NCBI RefSeq assembly: GCF_007859315.1
Contig: NZ_VOHA01000029.1
Location: 1-64,000 of the forward strand
Origin: Reyranella sp. CPCC 100927
GTDB taxonomy: Bacteria; Pseudomonadota; Alphaproteobacteria; Reyranellales; Reyranellaceae
Length of the DNA: 64,000 nucleotides
Reading direction: 5' to 3'
The first letter of the stretch is position 1, and each line of letters begins with the position of its first letter. Under the pieces are notes generated by a model. It was not told where the DNA came from. It saw only the letters and a program-made list of their open reading frames with translations, and searched no databases. The position numbers and the translations under genes are program-made. This document shows positions 1-8,432 of this stretch, piece after piece.

Positions 1-3000
1 CAGCTGCGCCTGCGGTTCGACCACCCAGTTGTTCTCGAACTTGAAGGGATAGCCGCCCTCGGCCGACACGGCGAGGCCGAAGCCGTCGGTCTTGAGGTGG
101 TACCGGCCATCGGCGGCGCGGGCCCGGGCATCGTACCAGGTGCCCTGGACGATGCCGTCGAGGTACCAGCCGGAGGCGCCGAAGTGTGTCCAGTAGGCGC
201 CCAGGGAGTAGCCGTCGATCGTGTTCTGGCCGGCGCGGGCGCCGGTATAGTGATCGACCTGGGCCTCGATGCGTCCGGCGCCGAGGTAGAAGCCGGCATG
301 GTCGCGGCGGCCCTCGGAGTCCTCCTTGCGGTAGATGTCGGCGCCGATCTGCAGGGCGTAGAGGCTGTAGTCGTACTTGGGCCCGTTGCGATAGACGTTG
401 CCGCCGTCGGCATTGCCGGTGACGCCCACGATGCGGCTCCAGAAGCCGTTGACGGTGCTGCGGCCGTTGAGATCGGCGCGGCCGCGGATGCCTTCCTCCT
501 CGCCGACGCGCTCGTGCAGGGTGTCGAGCAGCCAGCGGCCGTAGGTCAGGCCCATCGAGGGCAGGGCGGAATAGAGCGACGTCTCCTGGCGATAGTCCGG
601 CACGACGGGCGTCGGTGGTGTCGGATCCGGGCCGGGACCGGGACCGGGACCTGGACCTGGACCGGGATCCGGCGGTGTGGGACAGCCGGCGGGCGGCGGA
701 GATTGCGTGCAGTCCAGCACCGAGCGCAGATACCAGTTGCCGTCCGCGGCGTCGGCGCCGACGCCACCCTGGTAGAGCGAGTACTGGTAGGGCCCGGCGA
801 CCACGCGGCCGGCCAGGGCGAAAGCGCCGGCGGCGGAGCCCTGCTTGTTGCGGACCTCGACCAGCTCGATGCCGTTGCCGGGCGTGAGGGCGCCGGCGCC
901 GCCGACATTGGTGACGGTGATCTGTGTTGCAGTCGATTTGAGCTGCGTGCCATCGACGATCAGCATGTCCGCGATGCTGCCGCCGGTGCCGTCGACGCCG
1001 CCGTTGAGCACGGCGTTGGCCAGCAGCCGGCCGCCGTCGGACACGAACACACCGGTGCCGGGCGCTACGGCACTGGCGCCGCCGGTGATGACCAGGGTGT
1101 TGCCGACGGCGGGGCCGCGCAGGTCGATGGTGCCGGCGTTGTTGAAGGTGGCGAGGTTGACGAACTGCCCCTGAACGATGCCCTCGCGATTGAGGTCGTA
1201 GGTCGTCGTGCCCAGGCTGCGGCTGTCGGCGCCGGTGGTGGGGACGTAGTAGTTGGCGGGCTCGATTTTCGTGGCACCGCTCACCGGCGCGAACTTCACG
1301 GTGCCGGCGGCAACGTTGTTGAAGGTCGAATTCGGCCCGCCGAAATCGGAGATGGCGACACGCTTGGTGCTGCGCACGCTACCGTCGGCGGTAACAGCGA
1401 AATGACGGATCTCGAATGTGCCGTTGTTGTCGAAGATGTGCGGCGCGCCGGGCAGGAACGAGACGAAGCCGGTGACCGTGTTGTTGTTCGTCACCTGCAG
1501 CTGCTGTATCGCGGGCAGTGGATCGGTGCAGGGGTCTAAGACGCCGCCGCTTCCGGGGCCGTTCTCGCTGGCGCAGACGGTGCCCATGGTGATCGCCAGA
1601 TCGCTCAGCGCGCCGATGAAACCGTTGTTGACGATGGTCATGGCCGGCGTGGCACCCATCGCGCCGCTGTAGACGACGATGCCGGCCGCCGGCAGCCTGC
1701 TCCCGATCGATCCATAGCCAGGGACTTCGCTGCCGACGACAGAGAGATCGCCGGGGTTGGCCGCCCAGCCGCCCATGACGCTGACGCCGGCGGCGACCTT
1801 GATCGCCACGGTTCCGGATACCGAGGCCGCGTGGATGCCGACGGCATCCTGGCCCGAGGCGGTGATGGCGGCATCGGCGTTGACGGTCACCGCGCCGCTG
1901 ATGAAGCCGCTGGGAACGAAGCTGACGGCGACGATACCACCGCCGTTGACGCCGGTGGACGTGATCGGTGCCGTGTTGGTGATGGTGATCGGGCCGGACG
2001 CCCCGGCGGGGACCTGCGGGCTGCTCCCATCGTTCGGATCCGATAGGACCAGGCGAGTCACGGAGGCCGCGGCGACGCCGAACGCACCGGGCCCCGATGT
2101 GGTGATGGCGCCGGTGCGGATCGTCGCATCGGCCGTGGGGTCCGCGCTGAAGACGAAAACGCCGGCCGCACCGGCGCCGGATGTGTTGATGGGCGCCGCA
2201 CTCGTATCGAGATCGAGCCGGGAGACGCGAAAAACGTGGACGCCCGCTGCATTGGCGCCTTGCGTGGTGATCGGTCCTGTCTGGATTTTCGTATCGAAGG
2301 CAGGGACGACTGTATATGTGAACCCCTGGATCGATAGACCGGATGAATTGTCGCCGACTGTCGTGATTTGCCCGGCTCTGGTATCGACCGAAACTACGTT
2401 TCCGCCTGCTGTGGGCTGCGGGCTGACGGTGACTGCGTTGGCGTAAGCGCCGGATGTCGCGACATTGCCGGTACGCAACGTAACCGGACCGTCACTGTAT
2501 GCGCTGACAACTATGCCGGCAGAACCGTCTCCTGTCGTGGAGATCGTTCCCGCGGTCGTGTCAACGGCGACCTTTGATCCGTTTACCTGTAACGCCGATG
2601 CGTAGTAGCCCTGGGTCGTGATGTCGCCGGTAGAGACGGTTGTTTCGCCCGACCCGTTGTAGACTATGACGGCGCTCGAGAAATCACCGTATGTCGCAAT
2701 CGGCCCACCTCTGGTGTCGACCGACAGCGAGGCTGCGTTGACGCTCGCCAGCACAGCGATGCCGGACGACGCCGGTGCTACGCTGCTGCCCACCGTGATG
2801 GTGCCGGTTCTGACGGTGACGGGGCCTGCTGCATTGTAAGCCTGGACGTTAATACCGCCTGACGAGTTGCCTGATGCGACGATCGGTCCACCGGTCGTAT
2901 CGATGGTGATCGGACCAGTTCCCTGGCTGTTCACGGAGACGCCATAGGTGCCAAAGCTGCCATTGCCGCTGACCGTGATGGGGCCGGTTGTGACTGTCAG

Positions 3001-3474
3001 CGCGGCCGGTCCTGCATTGGCGGTGACGGCGATGCCATGGACGGCGTTTGATGTGACGGCACCCTGGTCCGCGGTGATGCTGCCGCCGGTCGTCGTGATG
3101 CTGATCGTGCCGGTCGCCGGTGTGCCTTGCGTGCCTACCGTGATGCCGACCTTGCCAACGCTCGGCTGAACGACAACGCCCGGATCGAACGTGAGCGTCA
3201 GCCCCCCCACGCCGCCGTACGTGATCCCGTCGGGATAGGAATCAACTGTCACCGAGCAGGTGACCGTCGGCCCCGTCCCGCATTCGTCGATGGCCAGGGC
3301 GGACCGGGTGACGAGGGCGGTGCCGGCGAAGGCCACGATCGGCGCACTGCAGGCCACATACATCGCGATCCGCGAGACGGTGGTCAGAAGGCCCGATGTC
3401 GGCTGGAGGGGAGGAACAAACGTGCGCGAACAAAGGATACGAGACGTCTTGTCCGCAGAGGCATCCGAGAGCAT
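1..3474 (-). CDS. Autotransporter (type V secretion), C-terminus outside window
   Basis: Reading the minus strand in one open frame gives a large surface protein of at least 1158 residues that leaves the window at base 1. A long extended N-terminus ends in a hydrophobic stretch and an Ala-Leu-Ala cleavage site just before IDECG. The passenger is built of repetitive Gly/Ala/Thr/Val-rich beta-helix-like units (recurring patterns such as GAITTSG and AAGV). Near 735-770 comes the passenger-end motif GNWYLRS, then a Pro-Gly linker (repeated PG, about 605-700), then an outer-membrane barrel segment with WVVEPQAQL, typical of autotransporter barrels. The start is uncertain. The frame also has ATG at 3519 and 3363; 3519 lies inside the conserved upstream block, and 3363 would leave a signal peptide without basic residues, so 3474 is preferred. 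The passenger function is unknown. Confidence 0.85.
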   Translation of the reverse strand, partial: MLSDASADKTSRILCSRTFVPPLQPTSGLLTTVSRIAMYVACSAPIVAFAGTALVTRSALAIDECGTGPTVTCSVTVDSYPDGITYGGVGGLTLTFDPGVVVQPSVGKVGITVGTQGTPATGTISITTTGGSITADQGAVTSNAVHGIAVTANAGPAALTVTTGPITVSGNGSFGTYGVSVNSQGTGPITIDTTGGPIVASGNSSGGINVQAYNAAGPVTVRTGTITVGSSVAPASSGIAVLASVNAASLSVDTRGGPIATYGDFSSAVIVYNGSGETTVSTGDITTQGYYASALQVNGSKVAVDTTAGTISTTGDGSAGIVVSAYSDGPVTLRTGNVATSGAYANAVTVSPQPTAGGNVVSVDTRAGQITTVGDNSSGLSIQGFTYTVVPAFDTKIQTGPITTQGANAAGVHVFRVSRLDLDTSAAPINTSGAGAAGVFVFSADPTADATIRTGAITTSGPGAFGVAAASVTRLVLSDPNDGSSPQVPAGASGPITITNTAPITSTGVNGGGIVAVSFVPSGFISGAVTVNADAAITASGQDAVGIHAASVSGTVAIKVAAGVSVMGGWAANPGDLSVVGSEVPGYGSIGSRLPAAGIVVYSGAMGATPAMTIVNNGFIGALSDLAITMGTVCASENGPGSGGVLDPCTDPLPAIQQLQVTNNNTVTGFVSFLPGAPHIFDNNGTFEIRHFAVTADGSVRSTKRVAISDFGGPNSTFNNVAAGTVKFAPVSGATKIEPANYYVPTTGADSRSLGTTTYDLNREGIVQGQFVNLATFNNAGTIDLRGPAVGNTLVITGGASAVAPGTGVFVSDGGRLLANAVLNGGVDGTGGSIADMLIVDGTQLKSTATQITVTNVGGAGALTPGNGIELVEVRNKQGSAAGAFALAGRVVAGPYQYSLYQGGVGADAADGNWYLRSVLDCTQSPPPAGCPTPPDPGPGPGPGPGPGPDPTPPTPVVPDYRQETSLYSALPSMGLTYGRWLLDTLHERVGEEEGIRGRADLNGRSTVNGFWSRIVGVTGNADGGNVYRNGPKYDYSLYALQIGADIYRKEDSEGRRDHAGFYLGAGRIEAQVDHYTGARAGQNTIDGYSLGAYWTHFGASGWYLDGIVQGTWYDARARAADGRYHLKTDGFGLAVSAEGGYPFKFENNWVVEPQAQL

Positions 3475-3492
3475 TAGGCACCACAAAGCGCA

Positions 3493-3540
3493 TGAGCCTG
3501 ACAAAAAACCATTCGACATCTAATCTTTCGCAATCTAACA
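3493..3540 (-). promoter_or_regulatory. Conserved upstream block, copy A (autotransporter gene)
   Basis: On the plus strand this holds TGAGCCTGA, then ATCTAATC and, exactly 15 bases after the first ATCTAA, AATCTAAC. The same words in the same order and spacing recur at 4455-4505 upstream of the next minus-strand gene. The conservation looks like a shared binding site or promoter element; no regulator can be named. Confidence 0.45.
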
Positions 3541-3745
3541 GATTGCACTCGCATTGGCACTGGTGTTTCACTGCGGTCTTGAGATGAGGCAGAAAAATTG
3601 GGTCGTGGCGCGCGCCTGGCGCAGCGGACGGCCGGGCGATATGATTTTGACGCCGACGCCGAGCGTGTCGTCGAATTCGCCTCAGGCCCGTGGCAGCGTC
3701 AACGTCCGGACATCGGCCGTTGCTGCCGCTCCGGATGACGGGGAA

Positions 3746-4393
3746 TCAGGGCCGCTGTTCGGGCAGCGTGATCTTGATGGTGTTGTCGAACCGGTACGTC
3801 ACTTCGACTTGTGTCCGTGACGCGCCGAAGTCGACGATGGTCACGCCCGACACCGGCTGGTACGTGGCAAGATCGAAGGCGGCCGTGGTCTGTTGCCTGC
3901 CGCCGCCATGGCGGCCGGCAAGGGTGAAGGTCAGATACGGCGTGCCGTCGACGATCTGGGCGTCTTTGCAATCGACGTTGTTGGCGTTCGGCGCCGCGAA
4001 GTAGGCCAGCAGCGGCACGTTCTTTACGATACGGTCCACGTCACCCGCGGGCATGGCAACCCATGACGGGTCTGTATCCCTCTTGAACCACCCCCGGCGG
4101 CCGTTGTTTGAGGTTCCCGGGCTGCCTTCGGCGATGATGATCTCTGTCGTCTCCGACTTGATGCGCATGGCCTCGGATGGCACGACCTGGACGATCGACA
4201 GTCTTTGCGGCGTATCGGGGCGCCGGTCCTCGGCCTTGTACAGGAACTTGCGCCATTCGACCGAATAGGGGCCGGCGCTGGCATTGACCCGGTTGAAGCT
4301 GTTGAAGTCGGATGTGCAGTCGGCTCTGGCTGCGGGTACGGCCTCTACCAGGCTGTACGCTGCGATGAGCGCAGGGATCAGATGAAAGCGCAT
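3746..4393 (-). CDS. Secreted protein of unknown function
   Basis: Encodes 215 residues. The first 24 or so form a clear Sec signal peptide (MRFHLIPALIAAYSL..., cleavage after AARA before DC), so the mature protein should be periplasmic or outside the cell. The start at 4393 is chosen over an in-frame ATG at 4447 because it sits directly before the signal peptide. The mature part has two cysteines (after the cleavage site and in VDCKDA) and a beta-rich C-terminal half. I recognise no family. It lies just upstream of the autotransporter gene in the same direction and carries a matching upstream block, so joint control of the two is plausible. Confidence 0.7.
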   Translation of the reverse strand: MRFHLIPALIAAYSLVEAVPAARADCTSDFNSFNRVNASAGPYSVEWRKFLYKAEDRRPDTPQRLSIVQVVPSEAMRIKSETTEIIIAEGSPGTSNNGRRGWFKRDTDPSWVAMPAGDVDRIVKNVPLLAYFAAPNANNVDCKDAQIVDGTPYLTFTLAGRHGGGRQQTTAAFDLATYQPVSGVTIVDFGASRTQVEVTYRFDNTIKITLPEQRP

Positions 4394-5023
4394 GATTCCA
4401 TCAGGACGTTGAAAATTGCGGAGCCATTGAACCCGGTCGAACATCACGTGCAGGTGAGCCTGAACGCAAAACAGTTCGTTATCTAATCATATCCAATCTA
4501 CCAGAGTGCTCTCTTCATTGACATTTCAATTCTTTATTCAGAAGCCTGAGTATTACGGCTTCCTGTCGCTGCTGGCGCGGCGGTTATTTCAGCAGAAAGC
4601 AGGGCGTTGATCGTCATTGCTGGCAAGGTTGTTTCGGTACTGCCCCCGAAATTCGACAGTGAAAAACCCGGGGATGCCGGTGTAGGCGGGGGATGGCGGC
4701 TCCACTACCCGGTATCGGGCAGTGCGATCGCCTATGACCCGAGGCGGTACGATCAAACGCTGGGGGCGCGCCACTCCGTGGAACGTCATGGCTTGCGGTC
4801 ATACTCGATGTTTGCCGGCGGAGCACGGCCAGATGGCGAAACCGGGCCGCCTTGGCGGATACCATGAGCGTGGCGCGCGCCCAGCGTGTGTTGCGCCGGT
4901 CTCAGCCAATCCCCTCGAGCCATATGCGATTGCCCTGCGGTATCGGGAATAGACGCCGGCACGAGCTGTTCATGGCCGAAGCGATCTTCCGTTGTCGTTT
5001 CAGGACACGCGCGCGGGGCAACC
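4394..5023. other. Non-coding stretch with one conserved block
   Basis: This 630-base gap holds upstream block B (4455-4505). The rest contains only short overlapping ORFs on both strands with inconsistent codon use and no recognisable product. I see no gene, tRNA or repeat between about 4560 and 5000. Confidence 0.5.
4455..4505 (-). promoter_or_regulatory. Conserved upstream block, copy B (secreted protein gene)
   Basis: Plus-strand words TGAGCCTGA, ATCTAATC and CAATCTACCAG match copy A at 3493-3540 in order and spacing, including the 15-base step between the two ATCTA words. On the gene strand TATGAT follows as a possible -10 element, about 80 bases before the start codon at 4393. A single half-site (CAATCTAACAG) also occurs at 45914-45924 upstream of the lipoprotein gene ending at 45256. 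Confidence 0.45.
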
Positions 5024-5311
5024 ATGGCAGCCTACATCATCGTCGATCTCGACATCAAAGACGCCGGCACGTTCGAACGCTACAGACAGGAGGTTCCCGC
5101 TCTCATCAGAAAGCACGGCGGGGAATATCTCGTCCGCGGCGGTGCGGTGCGGGTTTACGAGGGCGCGTGGCAGCCCAAGCGTGTGGTGCTGTTCCGCTTT
5201 CCTTCCATGCGGGCCATCGACGATTTCATGAATGATCCTGCCTACGCCGAACTCAAGGCGTTGCGCCATGCCATCGCCGATACGGACCTCGTTGCCGTCG
5301 AGGGAGTCTGA
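5024..5311 (+). CDS. DUF1330 domain protein
   Basis: A 95-residue protein covering a whole DUF1330 dimeric alpha/beta-barrel domain: AAYIIVDLDIKD at the start, then Y-R..V..L.....G.YLVRGG, the VVLFRFPS strand and the DPAYAELKALR helix. Family members are small cytoplasmic ferredoxin-like-fold proteins of mostly unknown role. The start at 5024 is chosen because the family begins at this Met-Ala-Ala-Tyr; upstream in-frame codons look non-coding. A terminator-like hairpin follows directly, so it is probably a single-gene unit. Confidence 0.85.
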   Translation: MAAYIIVDLDIKDAGTFERYRQEVPALIRKHGGEYLVRGGAVRVYEGAWQPKRVVLFRFPSMRAIDDFMNDPAYAELKALRHAIADTDLVAVEGV

Positions 5312-5314
5312 CGC

Positions 5315-5342
5315 GGCCGGCCAACTTCATTTTGGACCGGCC
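5315..5342 (+). terminator. Hairpin after the DUF1330 gene
   Basis: GGCCGG-CCAA pairs with TTGG-A-CCGGCC across a short loop, four bases after the stop codon. There is no long T-run, so intrinsic termination is likely but not proven. Confidence 0.45.
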
Positions 5343-5530
5343 AGGTGCGACACGCCGGCCTGTGTTTGTACCAATACTTTGAAAATACTTGACTTTTTCA
5401 GGCACTCATGACATAGATCGGCATCCTCACATCCAAGGTATCGACAGACCGGCGCAGGCTTGCGGGCCCGCGCCCGGGCTTTCGAGCTTGGCTCTGCCCA
5501 TGGCGCCGTGATGCGCTTCAGGAGGATGAC

Positions 5531-5860
5531 ATGAACGCGGAAGACAACCAGCGACCTGTCGCGCCAGCGACGGTGGAGGCGTTTCGCGATCTCGTACGCG
5601 CCTACACCACGCTGGCGATCGATACCCTGGTCGAGGTGATGCGCAACGAACGCGCGCCGGCATCGGCCCGTTTGGCGGCAGCGGAGGGCATTCTCGACCG
5701 CGCCTGGGGGCGATCGAAGCCGGGCATGGATCCGGATGCCGCGCTGGACTTCGTTGACGTGCTGCAGGAGGCCGTCGCCATCCGCACCCGCCGTCACCAA
5801 CAGGAACAGGCCGACGACGATGCCGATGACGGCGGCGAGCGCGGCGGGCGCCGCCACTAG
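5531..5860 (+). CDS. Small helical protein of phage-like type
   Basis: A 109-residue protein with a strong ribosome binding site (CAGGAGG, 5 bases before ATG). The central part (LVRAYTTLAIDTLVEVM, then ARLAAAEGILDRAWGRSKP) is a helical pattern I associate, from memory, with small proteins of prophage and transposable regions that precede terminase or replication genes. The tail is a low-complexity Asp/Glu-rich and Gly/Arg-rich stretch. The DUF3987-type gene follows on the same strand 119 bases later, with a palindromic repeat between them. Exact function unknown. Confidence 0.6.
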   Translation: MNAEDNQRPVAPATVEAFRDLVRAYTTLAIDTLVEVMRNERAPASARLAAAEGILDRAWGRSKPGMDPDAALDFVDVLQEAVAIRTRRHQQEQADDDADDGGERGGRRH

Positions 5861-5862
5861 CC

Positions 5863-5945
5863 CGGGAGCGCGGGCCTCCGGCCCGCTCATGTCGGCGAAC
5901 GTAAAGCGTTCGTCCTGATGCGGGCGAGACGCCCGCGCTCCCGGG
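5863..5945. repeat. Interspersed palindromic repeat (family GGGAGCGCGGGC)
   Basis: Outer arms CCCGGGAGCGCGGGC and GCCCGCGCTCCCGGG are perfect reverse complements with about 50 bases between. It fills the gap between two genes. Part of one arm reappears near 61780 (TCGGGAGCGCAGG), so it is a dispersed element. Confidence 0.65.
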
Positions 5946-5979
5946 CATTCCTGTGTCTGCTTCCTGCCTCTGGTGAGCC

Positions 5980-7488
5980 ATGCTCGATCGAACGAATGCG
6001 ACCAGCATCGAGGCCGATGCCGACTGGGATGAGCCTGACCTGACCTTGCTGGGTGCACGCCACGGCGATCTGCCGGCGTTCCCGGTTGCGCTGTTGCCGC
6101 GGTTCTGGCGCGACTGGTGCCAGAGGGCGGCAGCGGGCAAGGGCGTGGCGGTCGACTACGTCGCGCTGCCGCTGCTGGCGGCGGCAGCCAGCCTGCTGGG
6201 CGCCAAGAGATACGTCAGCCCCGTGCCGGCATGGGTGGAGCCCTGCGTGCTGTGGACGGCACTGGTGGGGGAGCCATCGTCCGGCAAGACATCGGGCCTG
6301 GCGGCGGCCGTCGCGCTGACGCGCGCGCTGGATGACGACTGGGAGTTGGCTGCCGCCGGGCGAAGACGCTACGTGACAGACCTGGAAACGGCCCGGGCCG
6401 AGCGTTGGTGGTGGCGTGAAGCGGTGCGCGGCGCGGTGGCGAACCACAAGCCGTCGCCGGCGATACCGCCGGAGGCGCACGAACCGCAGCCTTTCGTGCC
6501 GCGCCAGTGCGTCGTCGACGAACCGGGCATCGACGCCGTGGCCGCGGCGCTGCGCGGTCGTCGTGGCGGCGTGCTGCTGGCGCCAGAGTCGCTCGCCGGC
6601 TGGTTGACGGCCATGGCACATGATGTTGCTGGTGCGTCGGATCGGTCGCGCTGGCTGAAGGCGTGGTCCGCCGACTCCTGGAAGCTGGATGGCAAGGCAC
6701 CGGCAGACACCGTTCTGGAGACCGGTCGGTGCAACTGGATTCCCTGCACCGCTGTTTCCATCACGGGTACCATCGAAACCGACGCGATCGCGGCGATGCT
6801 GGCTGGCCATGATGGCGGGTTGGGCGCACGGTTCCTGTTCACCTGGCCCGGCCGCCCGCCGTTGCAGCCGCTGTCCGACGCGGCGGTGGGCCGGGATGCC
6901 GATTGGGCTCTGGCTCGGCTGCGCGACTTGCCGGATGTGACGCACATCCTGCCGTTGACGACCGAGGCCCGGGCGCTGTTCGAAGATTTTCGTCGCACGC
7001 TCGATGCACACGCCGAGCGGCTTGACGGCGCCGAGGCGGCCTGGTGGGGCAGGGGTGCCAGCAACGTGCTGCGGCTGGCCGGCGTGTGGACGTTCCTCGA
7101 CTGGTCAGCGCAATTCGCCGACCCGTCGGAGCCACCGGTGGTCGCCGCCCCGGCGCTGGAGGCTGCCATCGCCCTGTGGACCACGTACTTGTGGCCGCAC
7201 GCCGGCGCAGTCCTGGGAGCGGCCGGCACCAGCGACACAAAGCGGCAGGCGCGCCGGGCGCTGCTCTGGATTCGCGGTCAGTCGTTGGCCCAGGTGTCGC
7301 GTGACGATCTCTGGCGCCATGCCCGTGTCGCGCCCAACGCATCCGGCGTCGACGGCGTGATCGAAACGCTGATCGCCGGCCGCTGGCTGCGGCGCATCGT
7401 GCCCGCCGAGGGCGTCGGCCGCCCCCGCCTGCGCTGGGCCGTCAACCCGGCGCTGTCCTGCGATGCCCAGGCCTTCGAATTGTTGTGA
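5980..7488 (+). CDS. DUF3987-type P-loop ATPase/primase-like protein, phage relic
   Basis: A 502-residue protein. A Walker A motif, GEPSSGKTS, lies near residue 104 after a conserved block (FPVALLPRFWRDWC..AAAGKGVAVDYVALPLLAAAASLLG). QCVVDEPGIDAVA acts as the Walker B region near residue 180, and SITGTIETD, GLGARFLFTWPG and a C-terminal winged-helix-like region follow. This order matches DUF3987 proteins, found in prophages and integrated elements beside primases. The expected primase/toprim partner, integrase and terminase are absent here, so it is probably a stranded remnant with an intact ORF. A 9-base tandem repeat runs through its stop codon. Confidence 0.75.
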   Translation: MLDRTNATSIEADADWDEPDLTLLGARHGDLPAFPVALLPRFWRDWCQRAAAGKGVAVDYVALPLLAAAASLLGAKRYVSPVPAWVEPCVLWTALVGEPSSGKTSGLAAAVALTRALDDDWELAAAGRRRYVTDLETARAERWWWREAVRGAVANHKPSPAIPPEAHEPQPFVPRQCVVDEPGIDAVAAALRGRRGGVLLAPESLAGWLTAMAHDVAGASDRSRWLKAWSADSWKLDGKAPADTVLETGRCNWIPCTAVSITGTIETDAIAAMLAGHDGGLGARFLFTWPGRPPLQPLSDAAVGRDADWALARLRDLPDVTHILPLTTEARALFEDFRRTLDAHAERLDGAEAAWWGRGASNVLRLAGVWTFLDWSAQFADPSEPPVVAAPALEAAIALWTTYLWPHAGAVLGAAGTSDTKRQARRALLWIRGQSLAQVSRDDLWRHARVAPNASGVDGVIETLIAGRWLRRIVPAEGVGRPRLRWAVNPALSCDAQAFELL

Positions 7489-7504
7489 TTGTTGTGATTG
7501 TTGT
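7480..7504. repeat. 9-base tandem repeat across a stop codon
   Basis: TTGTTGTGA occurs twice in full, followed by TTGTTGT. The first copy supplies the last two codons and the TGA of the DUF3987 gene, so adding or losing units would not change the encoded protein. Confidence 0.8.
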
Positions 7505-7555
7505 CACGCGATTCGCCGAGGCGATTTTATATCCGGATATAGGGTGGAGAACGGG

Positions 7556-7843
7556 ATGGCGAGCATGACGCAGAGATGTGCCTTGCGACGATATCGACAC
7601 CGTCTCGCCGATCGTGGTTTGACCCGGTTCGAGGTGATCGGCCGCGGTGATGATCGCGATCTCATTCGCGCGCTGGCCAGGCACCTTGCGCGTGACGATG
7701 CGAAAGCCGCCCGTTTGCGCGCCATGGCAACTCAAGTCTTGGGCGACGACTCCGTCCCCGAGAGATTGTCCGGCCCGAACGACAGCGGCAGCAGCTCACC
7801 CAGGGTGATCGTGCGGCGCGGGCCGTCGGGGCCGCAGATGTGA
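7556..7843 (+). pseudogene. Truncated small antitoxin-like protein gene
   Basis: ATG at 7556 follows a good ribosome binding site (GGTGGAGA). The first 60 or so residues (MTQRCALRRYRHRLADRGLTRFEVIG...DLIRALARHLA) look like a small alphaproteobacterial protein that I recall, without certainty, as an antitoxin-type partner of PIN-domain toxins. After about residue 63 the frame runs antisense through the 3' end of the cytidine deaminase gene and its sequence becomes unrelated. I infer that the gene lost its 3' part and any partner, and now reads into neighbouring DNA until a chance stop. Confidence 0.5.
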
Positions 7844-8157
7844 ATCGGCAGGGCGTCGGTGGCGAACTCGCGCAGCCGCTGACGGCAGCCGCCGCAGGGC
7901 GTCACCAGCGCCGCGCCGGTGCCCATCACCAGCGCCTCGACGATGCGCCGTTCGCCGTCCATCACCATGGCGGCAATCGCCGACGCCTCGGCGCACCATC
8001 CCTCGGGGTAGGCCGCGTTCTCGACATTGCAGCCGGCATAAAGCTTGCCATTGGCGCCGCGCAGCACGGCGCCGACCGGAAACCGCGAGTAGGGCGCATG
8101 TGCCCGTTCCATCGCCTGGCGCGCCAACGCAATCATGTCATCGGAGGGTGCTGTCAT
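7732..8157 (-). CDS. cdd: Cytidine deaminase
   Basis: A 141-residue homotetrameric-type zinc cytidine deaminase, converting cytidine and deoxycytidine to the uridine forms in pyrimidine salvage. Visible motifs are GCNVENA (substrate binding, residues 42-48), CAEAS with the proton-shuttling Glu57 and zinc ligand Cys55, and PCGGCRQ with ligands Cys88 and Cys91. The start at 8157 gives normal family length; the larger open frame upstream is a high-GC artefact. It lies at the 3' end of a minus-strand nucleoside-type ABC importer locus, which fits deamination of imported nucleosides. Its 3' end overlaps the truncated plus-strand gene. Confidence 0.95.
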   Translation of the reverse strand: MTAPSDDMIALARQAMERAHAPYSRFPVGAVLRGANGKLYAGCNVENAAYPEGWCAEASAIAAMVMDGERRIVEALVMGTGAALVTPCGGCRQRLREFATDALPIHICGPDGPRRTITLGELLPLSFGPDNLSGTESSPKT

Positions 8158-8160
8158 TTC

Positions 8161-8425
8161 CGTCGTCCTGAGCGAAGCGAAGGACCTTGCGGTGCGTCGA
8201 TCAAGCAGGGTGCGCGTTTCGAGGCAGGAAAGATTCACCACAGAGGCACAGAGATCACAGAGGCGCACAGAGGGCAGAAGAGATTGCGCGTCGACGGCGC
8301 GCTTCTGTCTTTCTTTCTCTGTGTCCCTCTGTGATCTCTGTGCCTCTGTGGTGAATCTTCCAGCGGAACTCACGCGTCCCATCGCGGCGATCGACGCACC
8401 GCAGGGTCCTTCGCTCAGGACGACA
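8161..8425. repeat. Nested inverted repeats between cdd and permease gene
   Basis: There are two nested palindromes. The outer arms at 8162-8201 and 8389-8424 contain GTCGTCCTGAGCGAAG. The inner arms at 8231-8263 and 8327-8358 contain ATTCACCACAGAGGCACAG. The inner family (CACAGAG words) recurs at 9435-9560. It looks like one small palindromic element inserted into another. Confidence 0.75.
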
Positions 8426-8432
8426 GAGCCTG

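Noticed and set aside
97-1539. 480-codon plus-strand ORF at the window start
   Set aside because: It is antisense to the autotransporter barrel and linker; its product is low-complexity Ala/Gly/Val, while the minus frame gives clear family motifs.
4607-4867. 86-codon plus-strand ORF in the 4.4-5.0 kb gap
   Set aside because: Irregular codon use, overlapping minus-strand ORFs of similar size and no domain; not supported as a gene.
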